NCBI GenBank assembly: GCA_005765155.1
Contig: VCCP01000005.1
Location: 4,774,001-4,838,000, forward strand
Length of the DNA stretch: 64,000 nt
Reading direction: 5' to 3'
Source of the DNA: Zelopaecilomyces penicillatus
Lineage: Eukaryota > Ascomycota > Sordariomycetes > Hypocreales > Pseudodiploosporaceae
The position numbers and the translations under genes are program-made. Of the stretch, positions 45,681 to 57,507 are shown piece after piece (the first letter of the stretch is position 1; every line of letters starts with the position of its first letter). A model generated the notes under the pieces. It was given only the letters and a program-made list of their open reading frames with translations, did not search any database and had not been told where the DNA came from.

Positions 45681-46314
45681 ATGTCCGATAGACCCATGCA
45701 CCGAGGTGGTGGCCGAGGCGGCGGCGGTGGAGGAGGTTTCCGTGGTGGGAGGGGCGGTGGTGGACGTGGTGGCGGCGCGCATCATGGTGCTGGCGGCGAC
45801 AAGCAGCAGACGGAGCGGCCCAAGAAGGAGAACATTCTCGACCTGTCTAAATACATGGACAAGCAAATCACCGTCAAGTTCAATGGCGGTCGCGAGGGTA
45901 ACGCATTTCCAATCCACTGATGCTTCTTCAGACGCCTCCCCCGCCTGTATATCTTCACTGTTGGGAAAAGAAGCATGCTAACAACGGATTCCAATCCTGC
46001 AGTCACGGGCACGCTCAAGGGCTACGATGCTCTAATGAACCTTGTTCTGGACGATGTAAAGGAGACAGTTAGAGGTACGGGTTCACATTTCAACAACTTC
46101 CCACCAGCCTTATCCCTGCTCCAATCATATCCCTTTTTTTGTCTCTTCGCTGACAGGAAGCCCGTGTTATTATCCATCTACAGACGACGAGGGGAACGAG
46201 GCCACAAGACCTCTCGGTCTGGTGGTTGCGCGAGGAACCCTCCTGGTTCTAGTCAGCCCTGTCGATGGGAGCGAGGAGATTGCGAATCCTTTTGCCCAAC
46301 CCGACGAGGATTGA
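45681..46314 (+). CDS. lsm7: U6 snRNA-associated Sm-like protein LSm7, with an RGG-rich N-terminal extension
   Basis: Three exons (45681-45897, 46003-46074, 46184-46314) join to 139 aa. Introns of 105 and 109 nt have GTAACG and GTACGG donors; the first has a GCTAAC branch site, and the second uses TCTACAG rather than the nearer GACAG, because only that restores the conserved DDEGNEATR. Sm motif 1 is ILDLSKYMDKQITVKFNGGR, with TGTLKGYDALMNLVLDDV after it. Sm motif 2 is LGLVVARGTLLVLVSP. LSm7 belongs to the LSm2-8 ring on U6 snRNA in the nucleus and to the LSm1-7 ring of cytoplasmic mRNA decay. The first 34 residues are an RGG/Gly run (FRGGRGGGGRGGG), absent from yeast Lsm7, which may add RNA binding or arginine methylation. 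Confidence 0.95.
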
Positions 46315-47671
46315 GAAGTATATAATATTGAACAATAATAAAAACCCGGAAAAAAAACGACAACAAACCACTGGATTAGAAATGTGGAAGGGAAGGGGAA
46401 GGGATGGGAATGGCCGAATCCATCTTCAGGCCGAAAATCATCACAATACACATAGGGGGCCTGCCAGAATGAGGGAGGGCGAGGGCAGGGCTTTAAAGAG
46501 GTGGTTTACTAGCTATCATGATTGTTTCTCGCTTGGACTCCAGGGGCTGTAGGGACTTGGCGAAATGGACTCCAACAAGGCAGAAGAAAGAAGAAGAGAT
46601 ATGTCGAAGTACGAGAGCAGTTTTCACAACAACTACGCGATCTATGCCGAAGCTGCCCAGGTACCCTGTTGCATAAATTCTAAAGCGAAGGTTTTATAAT
46701 CAACACATAGAAAGTAAAGGTAGCTTTCTTATAAGCTAACTTGAATGCAGTTCAGCGATATAATTCGCTAAAAGTAGATTTGCACAGAATATTACGTTGT
46801 GGTTAGTCTATCTATAGCTTTGCCCTTGCTCGGCTTAGAACTGTATTTTCCACGAGCATTGCAGATCGGACCTTGCTAGTCTGAAACGGCCTTATCACGG
46901 CTACCAATTGCTGTTTTGTCGAATTCTCTCAGTTTTGATAAATAGTGGCTAATGTCCCCCGTCTTTGTTTTCCCTGCTCTTTCGCAGCCAGCACATAATC
47001 TCTCTGATCAGCAACTTTCTCGGAGTTACCGAACTTTAGCAATCGAGAGAGAGAGAGAGAGAGAGAGCCATATAGGTCGTGACTCCTGATTAACCTTGCG
47101 TTGGAGTCTCATTTATAGTATTCTATAGTTGTGAATAGCCTAGGGTAAAGAACTTGTTCTATATCCTTACACCGCTATGCAAAATTACGCCACCAGATTG
47201 TGGTGATGAACTTGAGAGTTTCTCTTCTTTGACACTATAATGACAATTATCTTATAGTACCGCAATGTTGGTCCACCAGATGAGAATGCTAGAAAACCAC
47301 CTACAATTTGTGGGATTTATGAAAGTAAATGGTTTGTTATTAGATCCATATAGCGCAGAGGCAAGATAAGTGAACGCCCGTGGCAACGTATGTCTAAGCC
47401 AAGTTCAGATAACTTTTCCTATCGTTTCTTTATACCCTGAATCTTGCAAATACTTTCGGCTCCGTTTATGTTAAAATCTTGTTTATTCCAATCAGACTAT
47501 TCTGCTAAAACGTCCTACAATATTCCTCAACTTTCTTGAGCTTGCCATGCTTATGAGTACCGTTCGCAAAAAAGGGTAGAATATTAATTCTATGATAGAA
47601 CATCACCAGAGTGCCGTTTAGTTGGCAAACATTAAGTATTTGGCGATTTTAAAGGATAGCAATCCATCCCA
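46315..47671. other. AT-rich interval between lsm7 and the HNH pseudogene
   Basis: About 1.3 kb of sequence visibly richer in A and T than its surroundings, with a (GA)n run at 47044-47067. No gene is recognised. It could be decayed mobile-element sequence, as the neighbouring pseudogene is also degraded; no terminal repeats were found by eye. Confidence 0.45.
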
Positions 47672-49009
47672 ATGTCCATCAAAAGCTGCACAGGATCGAC
47701 CACCACAGTCACCAGCATGTCGACTCCTAAGCTTGAAGTAATGGTACGAAGCCAAGTAGAACGTAGATTTCATGCCATTGTCGACCATTTCCGGCAGCAG
47801 GCATCCTCTCCTCCCACGACCACAACCACGGTTACCACCAACGATGACTATGACCGCGCTGCTTTGTTGCACTATACCTACAAACATCAAAAACAGAAAC
47901 ATCAAGACAGCATTTTCTCCAAGCCCTTTTTCCAGGCTATGGAAATGCCTTTAACAGATACAGAAGATAAAGAAGAAGAAGAAGATGTCGACTTCTCCAA
48001 TGAAGATAGCGAGCGCGAGATATCTGCAAAACTCGCCGAGTTTGCGGACTATCTACTTGATAACTTATTTTCTACCTTGTAAGTAAACGTTCCTCAACCC
48101 TCATGGTAGCATACTAAATACTCGTAATGACTCGTAGTTTCATCGCAGTGAAGGCCTCTAGCACGCATCTGTCTTCTACATACCACTCCAACACAGACAG
48201 CACCGACATTGAAACCCAATCACCTATGGGAACACTACTTCGATTGTCAACACTCCATGACACTTGTCTCGTGCGTGACCAGCATCGATGCGTCATCTCA
48301 CGCTCTTTTGATCCAAAAGAAGCTCAGAAACGTTATCAAAGCTTCAGGCGATGACGACGCCAGAGATTGACGACGGCCAGCTTCTACTAAACAGAAAACG
48401 GGCAACCTTCCGTATCTTAACAATGGCCCATTTCTTACCACACTCCCTAGTCAAAGCTAATTCCGACTCTAAGCTTGTATTTTTATTGTTCCCTTTAGCC
48501 TCAACAAAAGCAAGCTTGGCCCACACACATATATATATATATATGCTCACCACTTCTTATTTTATCTCTCAGGACTCATCGAGACAAGCAGTGTTGCATA
48601 TCGTGCACATAATTCAAGACCCCAATAATCATCTTGATGGACCGCAAAATGCTATGACGATGACTGACGCTTTGGACATATGTTTCCGCGATTTCAAGAT
48701 ATATTTCGAGCCTGAAACATCAGCAGCGAATACATGCCGCATTAAAACATTTCTGCCGGCTGTCATGGTCCCAGGCATACCCGTTACGCGGGAGCTTCCC
48801 TTCCCTCCAAAAGATCAGTCAATTGCACCACCGTCTTCCCGTCTTCTTGCTATTCCGTGGCCATTGCTCATATTCTTCATCATTCAAAAACAGGGCGTTA
48901 TATCGATAAAATTTTACCAGACTACGAGGAAAATATCACACGGGCCGACGGATCAACCCATCTAGGTCGTTTGGCTCACCTTAAAATGGCTGGCTGGCTT
49001 GTCAATTGA
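47672..49009 (+). pseudogene. Fungal HNH endonuclease-domain (HNH_2-like) gene, decayed by at least three frameshifts
   Basis: Homology to a common fungal HNH-domain protein runs through three reading frames. The first exon (47672-48078) ends EFADYLLDNLF and splices (GTAAGT at 48079, CGTAG ending 48137) into the second block with LLRLSTLHDTCLVRDQHRCV and SRSFDPKEAQKRY. Two small frame changes fall between about 48330 and 48366. The next frame gives TMAHFLPHSL, then a probable intron 48477-48572, then RQAVLHIVHIIQDP, RPQNAMTMT-like PQNAMTMT and FKIYFEPETS. A third shift near 48860 moves to a frame ending IDKILPDYEENITRADG and GRLAHLKMAGWL, with stop at 49007-49009. The last catalytic position looks altered (DALDICF where the family has a His). 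No product of full length can be made from this copy. Confidence 0.82.
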
Positions 49010-49688
49010 CGCCGATTTTGGCTCAAGTGCTCACCATGGCTTGCGAAATTACCAAAAGGAACCCTATTATAAAAGAAAGTTAATACACAAGCTTACGGTC
49101 ACCTCGCGCATACGCGCTTTTGCCTAGGTGTGTGTAGTTCAAATGACCCAATTACACACACCTTTACTTATGCGACGCCAATGCAACCCGGCCGCTTCAG
49201 GCTTGGAATTATATCCCGAGGATGGATGACTTCAACGCAAACATATCAACGTGGTCTATACCCACCCGCCCTCATTGACAAGTTACAGTACCAATGAGTA
49301 CCTTAACATATCCAAAACAGACATATTAGCCACCTCCCGGCTCCCTAAGAGCAATTGACAATCATGATAGCACCATCCAAGTGAGAATATAATGTATATA
49401 GATATGTATATATGACCTCGACTAGCCCCTATCCTCCACTGCTCCATGGGCTTTCATACCCTAAAAATCCAACTCATATCATGTACCCAAGCCTCTTCCC
49501 CCCTTGTTTGTTGTGTTGCGCAGGCTTCCTAAACGTAGCCGTGGTTGATTGCCAGTTTCTCATGTTTGTCGAGTACAAGATTCGGGTCCGACTTCTCAGG
49601 TACCGCTGTAATTCCAGCTTGCTCACATTTTCTTCCTTTCTCTTCTCCTCTATCCGTCATATATATATCGCGTGCTCGCCCCCTCCAT
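49010..49688. other. Convergent intergenic region between the HNH pseudogene and pan3
   Basis: About 680 bp with no recognised feature other than the 3' flank of pan3. Confidence 0.5.
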
Positions 49689-52418
49689 TTAAAACCCTCT
49701 GCCCTGCTTGCTGTTCTTCTGCAAATCTCCAAACGCGTTGGCAAGTTGCTTCTTCAGCTCCTTATAGCTGACAACGAAGCTTGTTTGCTCGTCCCGGCTT
49801 GTTAGGCAGATGCGCTCATCTATCCCTGCATCTAGCTTGTTAAGGCATCGTATCATATGTCCCGCATCCAAAATGGCGTTTCCGTTACTATCCACCTGGT
49901 GGAATACGTAATCTCTGAAAAGTTTCAACATATATCGTTCGCCATTTTCAGACCATGCACGGTCACCGTCAAATTCTTGTCTGTCATTGACGACTCCGAG
50001 CTTCATCATAATTCTGGCAATTCTGCCATTCTCCAATTCCCGGAACAGCTCTGAAGTAAGCGCATCCGAACGATGCTGGTCCTGGTCTAGAGTCGCTACA
50101 ATATGCCCTGCAACTCCCTGTATAAACTCATCGATTCCCTTTTGGGCAGGGGACTGTGCTGGCGTCAAAAGCCAACCGATCGTATCTCGCATCTCGGCCG
50201 AGTATGTCCGGCTCATTTGTTCTACCGCAAGTTGTAGATTATTGAGCTGCGCAGGGAGTGTGCTGGTAGCAAGGCAGAGCAGAGTACGGCCAAAATGCAA
50301 TAAATCTTCTTGCTGTAGTTCCTGGATTGGGCGTCTAACCTCGAACTGGACTACATCAAGGATAGAGCACGCATGCAGTCGAATTCGGTTTTTGTCTGTC
50401 AAAAGAATTTTGCTCACGTCAAGGCATCGAGCCGCAAGGTTGTTAGAGTGGATGGCCTTGATGGCGTTGGCAATCTGAGAGATATAGCCCCATAAGATGG
50501 CCTCGGTTACAGGCGTCTTAGACTGGAATCGGCCAGTGCCAGGTGTCAAATGCACGTCTGCCAGCGTTTTTGCAAGCGGGTGATAATCTTGCACAAAGAT
50601 AAGTGAGCTGTCGCCAAAGGCCCTGGTGGTGAAAGCATCATGAATCGTCACCACATTGGAGTTGTCGACTCTCCTCCACTCTTTAACGGACCGGATAGCT
50701 TGCTCGTTTGTCAACCTAAAGCCTTCCAGTCGGCGAAGGCTGTACAGGTTTCCGGTTTTGGACGAAGTTGCTTTATACACCCAGCTGGGATATCCAAATA
50801 TGTTGGCATTTTTGCGGTGCGTTGTGTCGAGTGCAACCAGAGAATGATAGTTATCCAGCTGAGGAAGCTGGGAGTTGGGCATGACCTGGAGTGCGGCCTC
50901 CGACTTCTTCTGCAAGTCTTCTCGCAGTTTTTCCGGGAGGAAGAAGTCATGTGTTAATCGTTGGTAAGGCATCAGATCCTCCCTATAAGGTCCAACAGGG
51001 GCATATAAATGATGTTGAAGCGGTTGGAGGGGTGTTGTGAAGGCGCTCTGACTCTGGAAGAAGGATGACCCTGCGCCAGCCATACCATTGTGGTCATCCG
51101 CATAGGGGTTAAAGGGGGTCGTTGGAAGGCCCTGGGTAGGTAGAACAAACGGATCAAATGATAACGAGCCATCTTGAGAGGTTCCGTTTACAGTGCCCTA
51201 TGTTATGTTGTGTCAGTCAAGGAACGCAGCCAAAGGAAGCCAGCCTCCGACCGAACCACGTACGGAAGAGCTTAGATCATAACCAGGAGTAAATTCGCGA
51301 ATTACTGCAGGGTTGAATGATGGTACTTCGACTTCTGGCGTCCCAGCAGGGGTATTCCCTAAGCACAGATGTTATTTCAGTATTGGCATGTCAAAGCGAC
51401 GGACTGTTGTCTCACCTCCCAGGCCCCTCGGGGTAAAGGATGGTGCAGATGCGGCTTGCGAGGAAAAGGTTGCCTTCTTTCCGCCGGGCGCTTGCAGGAT
51501 CGTAGGGGTAAATGAGGGGGATTCGACGTTCAATGTCTTCTTTAAACTAGAAATGCCACGCAAGTTAGCCATAGCATTTGCATTGAGAAACATGCAGTTG
51601 TCCTAGAACCAGTCGGGGGAGTCGAGGCGCTGTCTGGTGTTGTCCAGTCGATACCCCATGGTGGGGTACCTCCATCGTGACCTCCCGGACGGATATGCCA
51701 CTTGTGCTATGTTTCACCGCCCTAATGCATGCAATGCTCCGGTGTCTCCAGATCCAGACACAATGCTGCTTTGAGATTTCCGGAGGAATCAAGAAAGGCA
51801 CACGGGGCAAGCGACCGCACGACTTCCAAAAGTGAGATGGCTCACGCACTGTCTGGAAGGAGCCAGCACCACGTGTAGGACGCTTCTTGGGCCAGAGAGT
51901 GCATAGTCAATGGCCAAGCCCAGACCGAGGGTCTCTGTCGTTTTCCAACCTGCGCCAGTGATCATGCTCATTAGAGCAAAGGCGAAGACAAAAACGCGCA
52001 GCTTGTCATGGTGCATGACTATAACGCGGGGGTAGAATAGCCAGCTTCACCCATTTAGATCGTGTTGGTTTAACTCCGAGTTGTCGGTTTGGTTTTCCTA
52101 CTAGCAGGCCGGGCATATGAGGGAGATAAGGGTCAAGCAGCCACCTACTTATCTGATTGTGACTGACTGCCCTTGTGCTGGTCGTGCGCAAAGGTGCAGC
52201 CTTGGTCTTCGTATCGGCAGTGGCCGTATATAAGTACGTTTCGACAGAGGGTATCTTTATTTTCTTCAAGCGCCAATGTCAGTTGCAGAACTCTTGTTAA
52301 TCGTGGAAGCGGACAGAAGGTGCCTGTTCGCCGGGCGTCGCAACACACCGCGTCCCTTGGGCCTCGGAGAGCCCACCTGGCGCCGCAGATCGGACGACTG
52401 GTATCGCGACGTCGCCAT
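49689..52418 (-). CDS. pan3: PAN3, regulatory subunit of the PAN2-PAN3 poly(A) nuclease
   Basis: Five exons (52418-52349, 52263-52149, 51546-51416, 51358-51264, 51197-49689) join in frame to 639 aa, the usual length. Exon 1 starts MATSRYQSSDLRRQVGSPRP. Exon 2 holds the CCCH zinc finger (Cys30, 38, 44, His48: LCRNVLIYGHCRYEDQGCTF). Exon 3 gives LNVESPSFTP, and exon 4 the PAM2-like motif FNPAVIREFTP (residues 120-130) that binds poly(A)-binding protein. Exon 5 encodes the pseudokinase (NIFGYPSWVYKATS, LADVHLTPGTGRF, NLAARCLDVSKILLT without an HRD loop), the coiled coil and the C-terminal knob that docks PAN2. The complex trims mRNA poly(A) tails in the cytoplasm. Intron 2 is 602 nt, much longer than the others, and lies between the zinc finger and PAM2 region. 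Confidence 0.95.
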
Positions 52419-53966
52419 GGTCAATTCGGTATTCGGAACAGTGTGCTGTCCCCCAGGTCCGGATCTACGACATCTGCGCGAAGGTCAGCAGGTAAACGCG
52501 CCAGTCGCGACGGGCCACAATGGCGAGAATGATGAAGACGGTAATTGAGCCGTGGGTGCGGTCGGTGCCAAGTAGGAGGGAGGAGACGCAGAGAGACACA
52601 GCGTGGGCTTGGGTAGCAGCGCCAGACTCGGCTGGTGGAGCCACGGTGAGCGCCCAAAGGGAGGGAGAGACGGGGTGACAGAGGAGAGGAGGGGCTATAG
52701 TTCGTGACAGGAGATGCGGACGTACTTGATGGCGGCAATCGTCTCCCATGGCTCAATTGATCGGGGCGACTGGGCGCGCCCATGGACGGAGAATGAGGAA
52801 TACAGCACAGAGGCCGACTCGCCGACACAGCCAAGGTGGGAGAGGAGCGACGTGGAGGAGACGGCGGAAGTGGGTTAGCGTAGGTAAGCGATAATCTGTG
52901 GATGTAGGTTGCTGGAGACGAGGCAGATGTGGGGGGTTGGAAGACTGAGCAGCGAGAGCGAGTCGCACACGAGAGACGATGGCAGGACGGTGGCACAGCC
53001 GAATCGGGGCCAATTGACAGCCAGCAACAGGTATCGGACTACTCGGTAGGTTGCTTTTGCTATGGAAAATGGCCAGACGCTGCCAATCACATCATATCAC
53101 CTTACATGGACAGAACAAGCCACCCCCTCCAATAGACGAAACATGCGTTCATTTAGGCCACCAAGCCCAAAAGAAACCTCCCCCCCCCTTCCTCCTCCTC
53201 CTCTCAAGACAACCTCACCAAGCAGGCGCCCAATGCCGCGTTTCGGTTTCTGCCATGCTTGTCCGCTCTTCAGTGTGCATACGTATCTGTCACTAGGCTG
53301 AAAGGGATGAACTCCTGGACCATTTCAAGGTCGCATTTCGAGAGACGGTGCCCTGACATCACTTGTGCATTTGGCCATCCACTCTCCTGTTGTAGTTTAA
53401 ATCGATAACAAAGCAGTTCCACAGTGCTTCGTAGGCTATATCTCATCTTACACAATATTATCCGTACTTCAGACCGCCATTTATTACCAATCTCGGCGAT
53501 AGAGGTAATTATATTCGCATAGTATAAGCCATCTGTCCTGACATTACTCCGTAGTCCATCCACAAAGCCTGGCTGGAGTGTATTCTCCGCGCACGTGCAG
53601 TAGTGGGGATGTCGGATATTCGGCTGATGAGGTAATAAGCCAAGGCTGGCGGGCACCCGTCTACAGCAATGACCACAGCGCAATGTCACTGTGCGCGTCC
53701 CCCCAGAAGCTTCAAGCTTTAAGGTTGGCTCTTGCGTCAGTCAGTGTGAACACCTTGTCCGGAATAAATCGCCCAAAACAACGTGGGGCAAAAAGCAAGA
53801 CAGTTGCAACCCTTGAAATCACCATCACCGCTCAACTAGATATATACCACGCGAACTAGGTATTTAGTCGCCTTAACCAAATGGTTGCAAATTCAGACAA
53901 CCGCAACAATTCGATTTCAAGGAGCCGATAGACACACAGCGATAAGAGGCGAGGCCGCTGCGGGAC
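52419..53966. other. Divergent promoter region between pan3 and the UBX gene
   Basis: About 1.5 kb shared by two divergent housekeeping genes. No gene is recognised; the open frames on both strands are compositionally biased. A CACGTG E-box-like site occurs near 53592. Confidence 0.5.
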
Positions 53967-55603
53967 ATGGCGGAAGGCAGCGATGATGCGGGACAGCTGT
54001 CCGCGACCCAACAAGACGCTCTACAACAATACCTGCAGGTCACAGGCCAAGATGTCAAAGATGCGGTTCCTCTGTTACAGAGGTCGCAATGGAATGTCCA
54101 GGTAACGCCTTTTGCGCTTTCAGTCTTCCAGACTCCCCGCCCATAGTAGCTAGCAATGGTCAACTAATCCATGTGCAAAACTTCTAGATAGCTATCGCCA
54201 AGTTCTTTGATGGCGAAGGTCCCGATCCAGTTGCTGAAGCCATGGCCGAGCAGCAACTGCCCCGAACATCCGCTAGACACGAAAACTTGCAGGAGAGCTT
54301 CATGACTGCGCCAGATCGACCGTCACGGAGCCGGAGAGATCGAACCGATGCTGCTCCAAGAGTGGTGCCCCCTTCGCATGTCACCCATGGGACACCGTGG
54401 GTGCTCGGCCTTCTTCTTGCGCCGTTGGGTTGGGGTTGGCGGGCAGCATCAGCATTACTCCGTACGATTAGCTACTTACTAGCCTTTCTTCCTGCTTCAA
54501 TACGCCCCCGAGCCGTTACGAACAGGATATCTTCGGGCTTTAGGAGCACCACTGGCCGGCGGATGCTACTGCCGCGGGATACGGCTTCTAGATTCAAGCG
54601 GGAATTTGAAGAAGAGTATGGCGCAAATGAACTACCATTTTTCGAAGGTGGCATTGCGCAGGCTCACGACCTGGCCAAGAAGGAGCTCAAATTCCTCTTG
54701 GTTATTTTTCTATCTCCCGAACACGACGACACAGAGTCCTTTATCAGAAACACTCTGCTTTCAGCAGATGTGGTGAACTTTATCAAGGATCCGACCAACA
54801 AAATTATACTTTGGGGTGGCAACGTCTTGGACTCCGAAGCCTACCTCGCCGCCTCTGAATATACCTGCACGAAGTATCCATTCTCAGCTTTAGTATGCCT
54901 TACACCCAAGGAAGGTAGCACTCGAATGGGTATTGTCAAGCGCCTGGTCGGTCCTACGCCGGCCGCACGGTACTTGTCAGAGCTGCAGACAGCCATGGAA
55001 AAGTACGGCTCCGATCTGGAAGGAGTGCGCGCAGAGCGAGCCGTACAGCAGGTTTCCAGGAGCCTCCGAGACCAGCAGGACTCAGCTTACGAGCGCTCAC
55101 TGGCTATTGACCGAGAGCGGGCAAAGGAGAAGCGAGAAGCGGCAGCGGCGGCGGCTGCTGCGGAGAAACGCGCACGGCAGGAGGCCGAAGACGCGGCACT
55201 GCTTGCTGACAGACGGAAGCAGTGGAGAGCATGGAGAGCCACCAGAATAGCCTCGGAGCCCCCGGTGGGCGACAAGAACGTAGTTCGGCTGGCGCTCATG
55301 CTCCCAGAATACTACGGAGTCGGCAGGGTTGTGCGACGCTTCCAGCCGGATGCGACCGTCGAGGAGCTTTACGCGTTTGTGGAGTGCTACGACATCCTCC
55401 AAGGCGAGAACCAGGGCGCGGACGAGAAGGTGGAGGCGCCAGACAACTACAAGCACGAGTACGGATTCAAGATAGCGTCGACACTGCCACGAGTAGTGTA
55501 CGAGCCAAGTACAACCGGTACGCTGGTGGAGACGATTGGCAAGTCTGTGAATCTCATTATAGAAGAAGTCTCTGCCCAGTCAGATGACGAGGATGAAGCC
55601 TAA
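53967..55603 (+). CDS. UBX-domain protein of the FAF2/UBXD8 (Ucp10/Ubx3) type
   Basis: Two exons (53967-54101, 54188-55603; 86-nt intron GTAACG...TTCTAG) give 516 aa. Residues about 10-50 form a UBA-like domain (LSATQQDALQQYLQVTG, then LLQRSQWNVQIAIAKFF). Residues about 113-148 are a hydrophobic hairpin (TPWVLGLLLAPLGWGW, ISYLLAFLP) that would insert into ER or lipid-droplet membrane. A UAS thioredoxin-like domain follows (ELKFLLVIFLSPEHDD, IILWGGNV, YPFSALVCL), then an Ala/Glu/Arg-rich coiled coil and the C-terminal UBX domain (VRLALMLPEYYG, RVVRRFQPDATVEELYAFV). This domain order is diagnostic of proteins that recruit Cdc48/p97 to membranes for ERAD and lipid-droplet protein turnover. The role is transferred from the family. 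Confidence 0.93.
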
Positions 55604-57507
55604 GTACTTAATAATGGGACAAGGCAGATGGGCTAAACTAATAGAAAGTACAAATCAGAATTTGAGGTCCTATAGACATGTGTAAATTTGCGTGTGGTTG
55701 CTACGCGTTGGTGATTGGTGGTGGGTGTATAGAACGACACCATAGCATTTTGACATGAGTAACTCTCCTGACATGTACTCTGTACTCTGAGGTCAAGTTA
55801 GGTATTTCACTGTCAAGCCGAACTTGGTGGCTGGAGGAATTATGTCAAACAGCATATAAATCCGTTATACCACATATCAGGGAATGCGTGCATGACCAAA
55901 CTTTGCGGAGCTGACCAAGGTCGCCTCCTAGAAAACATGTGTATGTGATGCAAACGTAAGGGCGATTGCGTAGGAGGATGAGGCTGTGCAACCTTAGCTG
56001 TTGATGGAGGGGGGGAGAAACAGGATGATGAGTGGACCGTGAACAGGGTAGGAAAGGAACATGTATAGTGAGGTTCCTAAACTTTAGGAAATATTGATTA
56101 TCTACAATCGTAAATGGAGAAGCAAGTTTGATCCGTGTTTTTATATGGTTTGATTGATCTGGGGGACTTCATAGCTAGATTTGAGGGTAAGTTCCTAGCT
56201 GATTAACTTATTATACACTCCACATATGGAGCGGAGATGGGAGCGGAGAAGAATCACAGGTGAGAAACAGGGGTTCTTTCCAGGTTCCCAGGTCCTTTTA
56301 GGTGCTTGAACTGCTCCAAAGCCCACAATTTTTTGGTGGTCTCCACCGTCCCGAGTCCCGTGCTCCATTTGAAAAAAGGCCATGGGATGAGGATATCAGA
56401 CACTATAGTAGGTGTAAGTCTTTGGGTCATCCCCAGCACATAAATTCATTCTGTTATATACCTTACTGCATGTCTAATAAGTAGCTACTATATCTACTTG
56501 GTAGTCTATCTCGGGAACAAAACGTCCCCCATCTACTTTACTATCGGCGATAGAAAATACACGCAACATCTTGTAAAATAACTACTAGATTTGGATCAAG
56601 CAAAATAAAAACAGAAAGATACAAAAACAAAGGGGTTAGGTTACACGACACCAACTAGCTTTTGATATTGAACACGACGTCTTTGCGCCGCTGGCTACGT
56701 TAGCTTTTCAAGCCAACCTACCTACCTACCTACCTATGGTTTTCTCTTTCGTGGCAGACCCTTCTCCCCACTCTTTTTCTTCATACTTTTCCAGCAGAAA
56801 GTATAAGCCTCGTCACCCTTCCCTTTTACTGGTTCCTCTTTGATTCCAAACTTACATCATAAGGTTAGGTAGGTACAAGTACCCAAATACCTTGGTACAC
56901 AACACATGACAGCGCAGTCGTCCCAAACCGCCTCCTCTAAGCCGCCGCCCCCACTCCTTTAACGTTAGGCGCTGCTTTTGGCACCCGGACCCCTTGGCGG
57001 ATTGCGACGACTCGACAGCGGAACACACCAGTCGGTATTAGTGGACATAGCATTTCAGTTCATACAAGCCGCCCCTCGCCCTCTGCCAGATCCAGACAGC
57101 TCCCGGCTTTTCAATTCTCGTCCAACTAATATCCCGACTGCCTGCTCTGGCGCCTATTTTCTGCACGCTCCATCCTCACACAACCACCTACCTCGGACTA
57201 TTTTGGCTCTTGTCCCCTTCTCCGACATAATCCAACGCTTCTAGCTATATCAATATCAAACGAAACGAAAAGCGTTGCTAGAATCTCCCACCTACCTGAC
57301 GGCACTACATACAGCGCACACGGCTTGACAGACCCCCCGCCCTGTCTCGCCCACGCGCGTCTGTTGCTCGTTCCCGCGCCCACCACCTTCTGCCGAGTTG
57401 AACTACCCTCGGGTCTTGTGCGATCTCCTACAACCAAACCTAAATTTGGAATCGAATTTTCAAAACAAACCAAGCCGCCCGAGCAGCGCGCATCGAACAC
57501 GGTCAAG
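55604..57507. other. Intergenic; 5' region of lsb5
   Basis: About 1.9 kb with no recognised gene. The right half includes a C-rich leader before lsb5 and tetranucleotide ACCT repeats. Confidence 0.55.
56716..56736. repeat. (ACCT)5 tetranucleotide repeat
   Basis: Five tandem ACCT units upstream of lsb5. The same ACCT/AGGT word recurs in other intergenic regions of the window (for example 2082-2097, 2151-2163). Confidence 0.8.

Noticed and set aside
51565..52016. Separate minus-strand genes inside pan3 intron 2
   Set aside because: The two open frames have no domains and lie within an interval that the pan3 exons span with matching phase.
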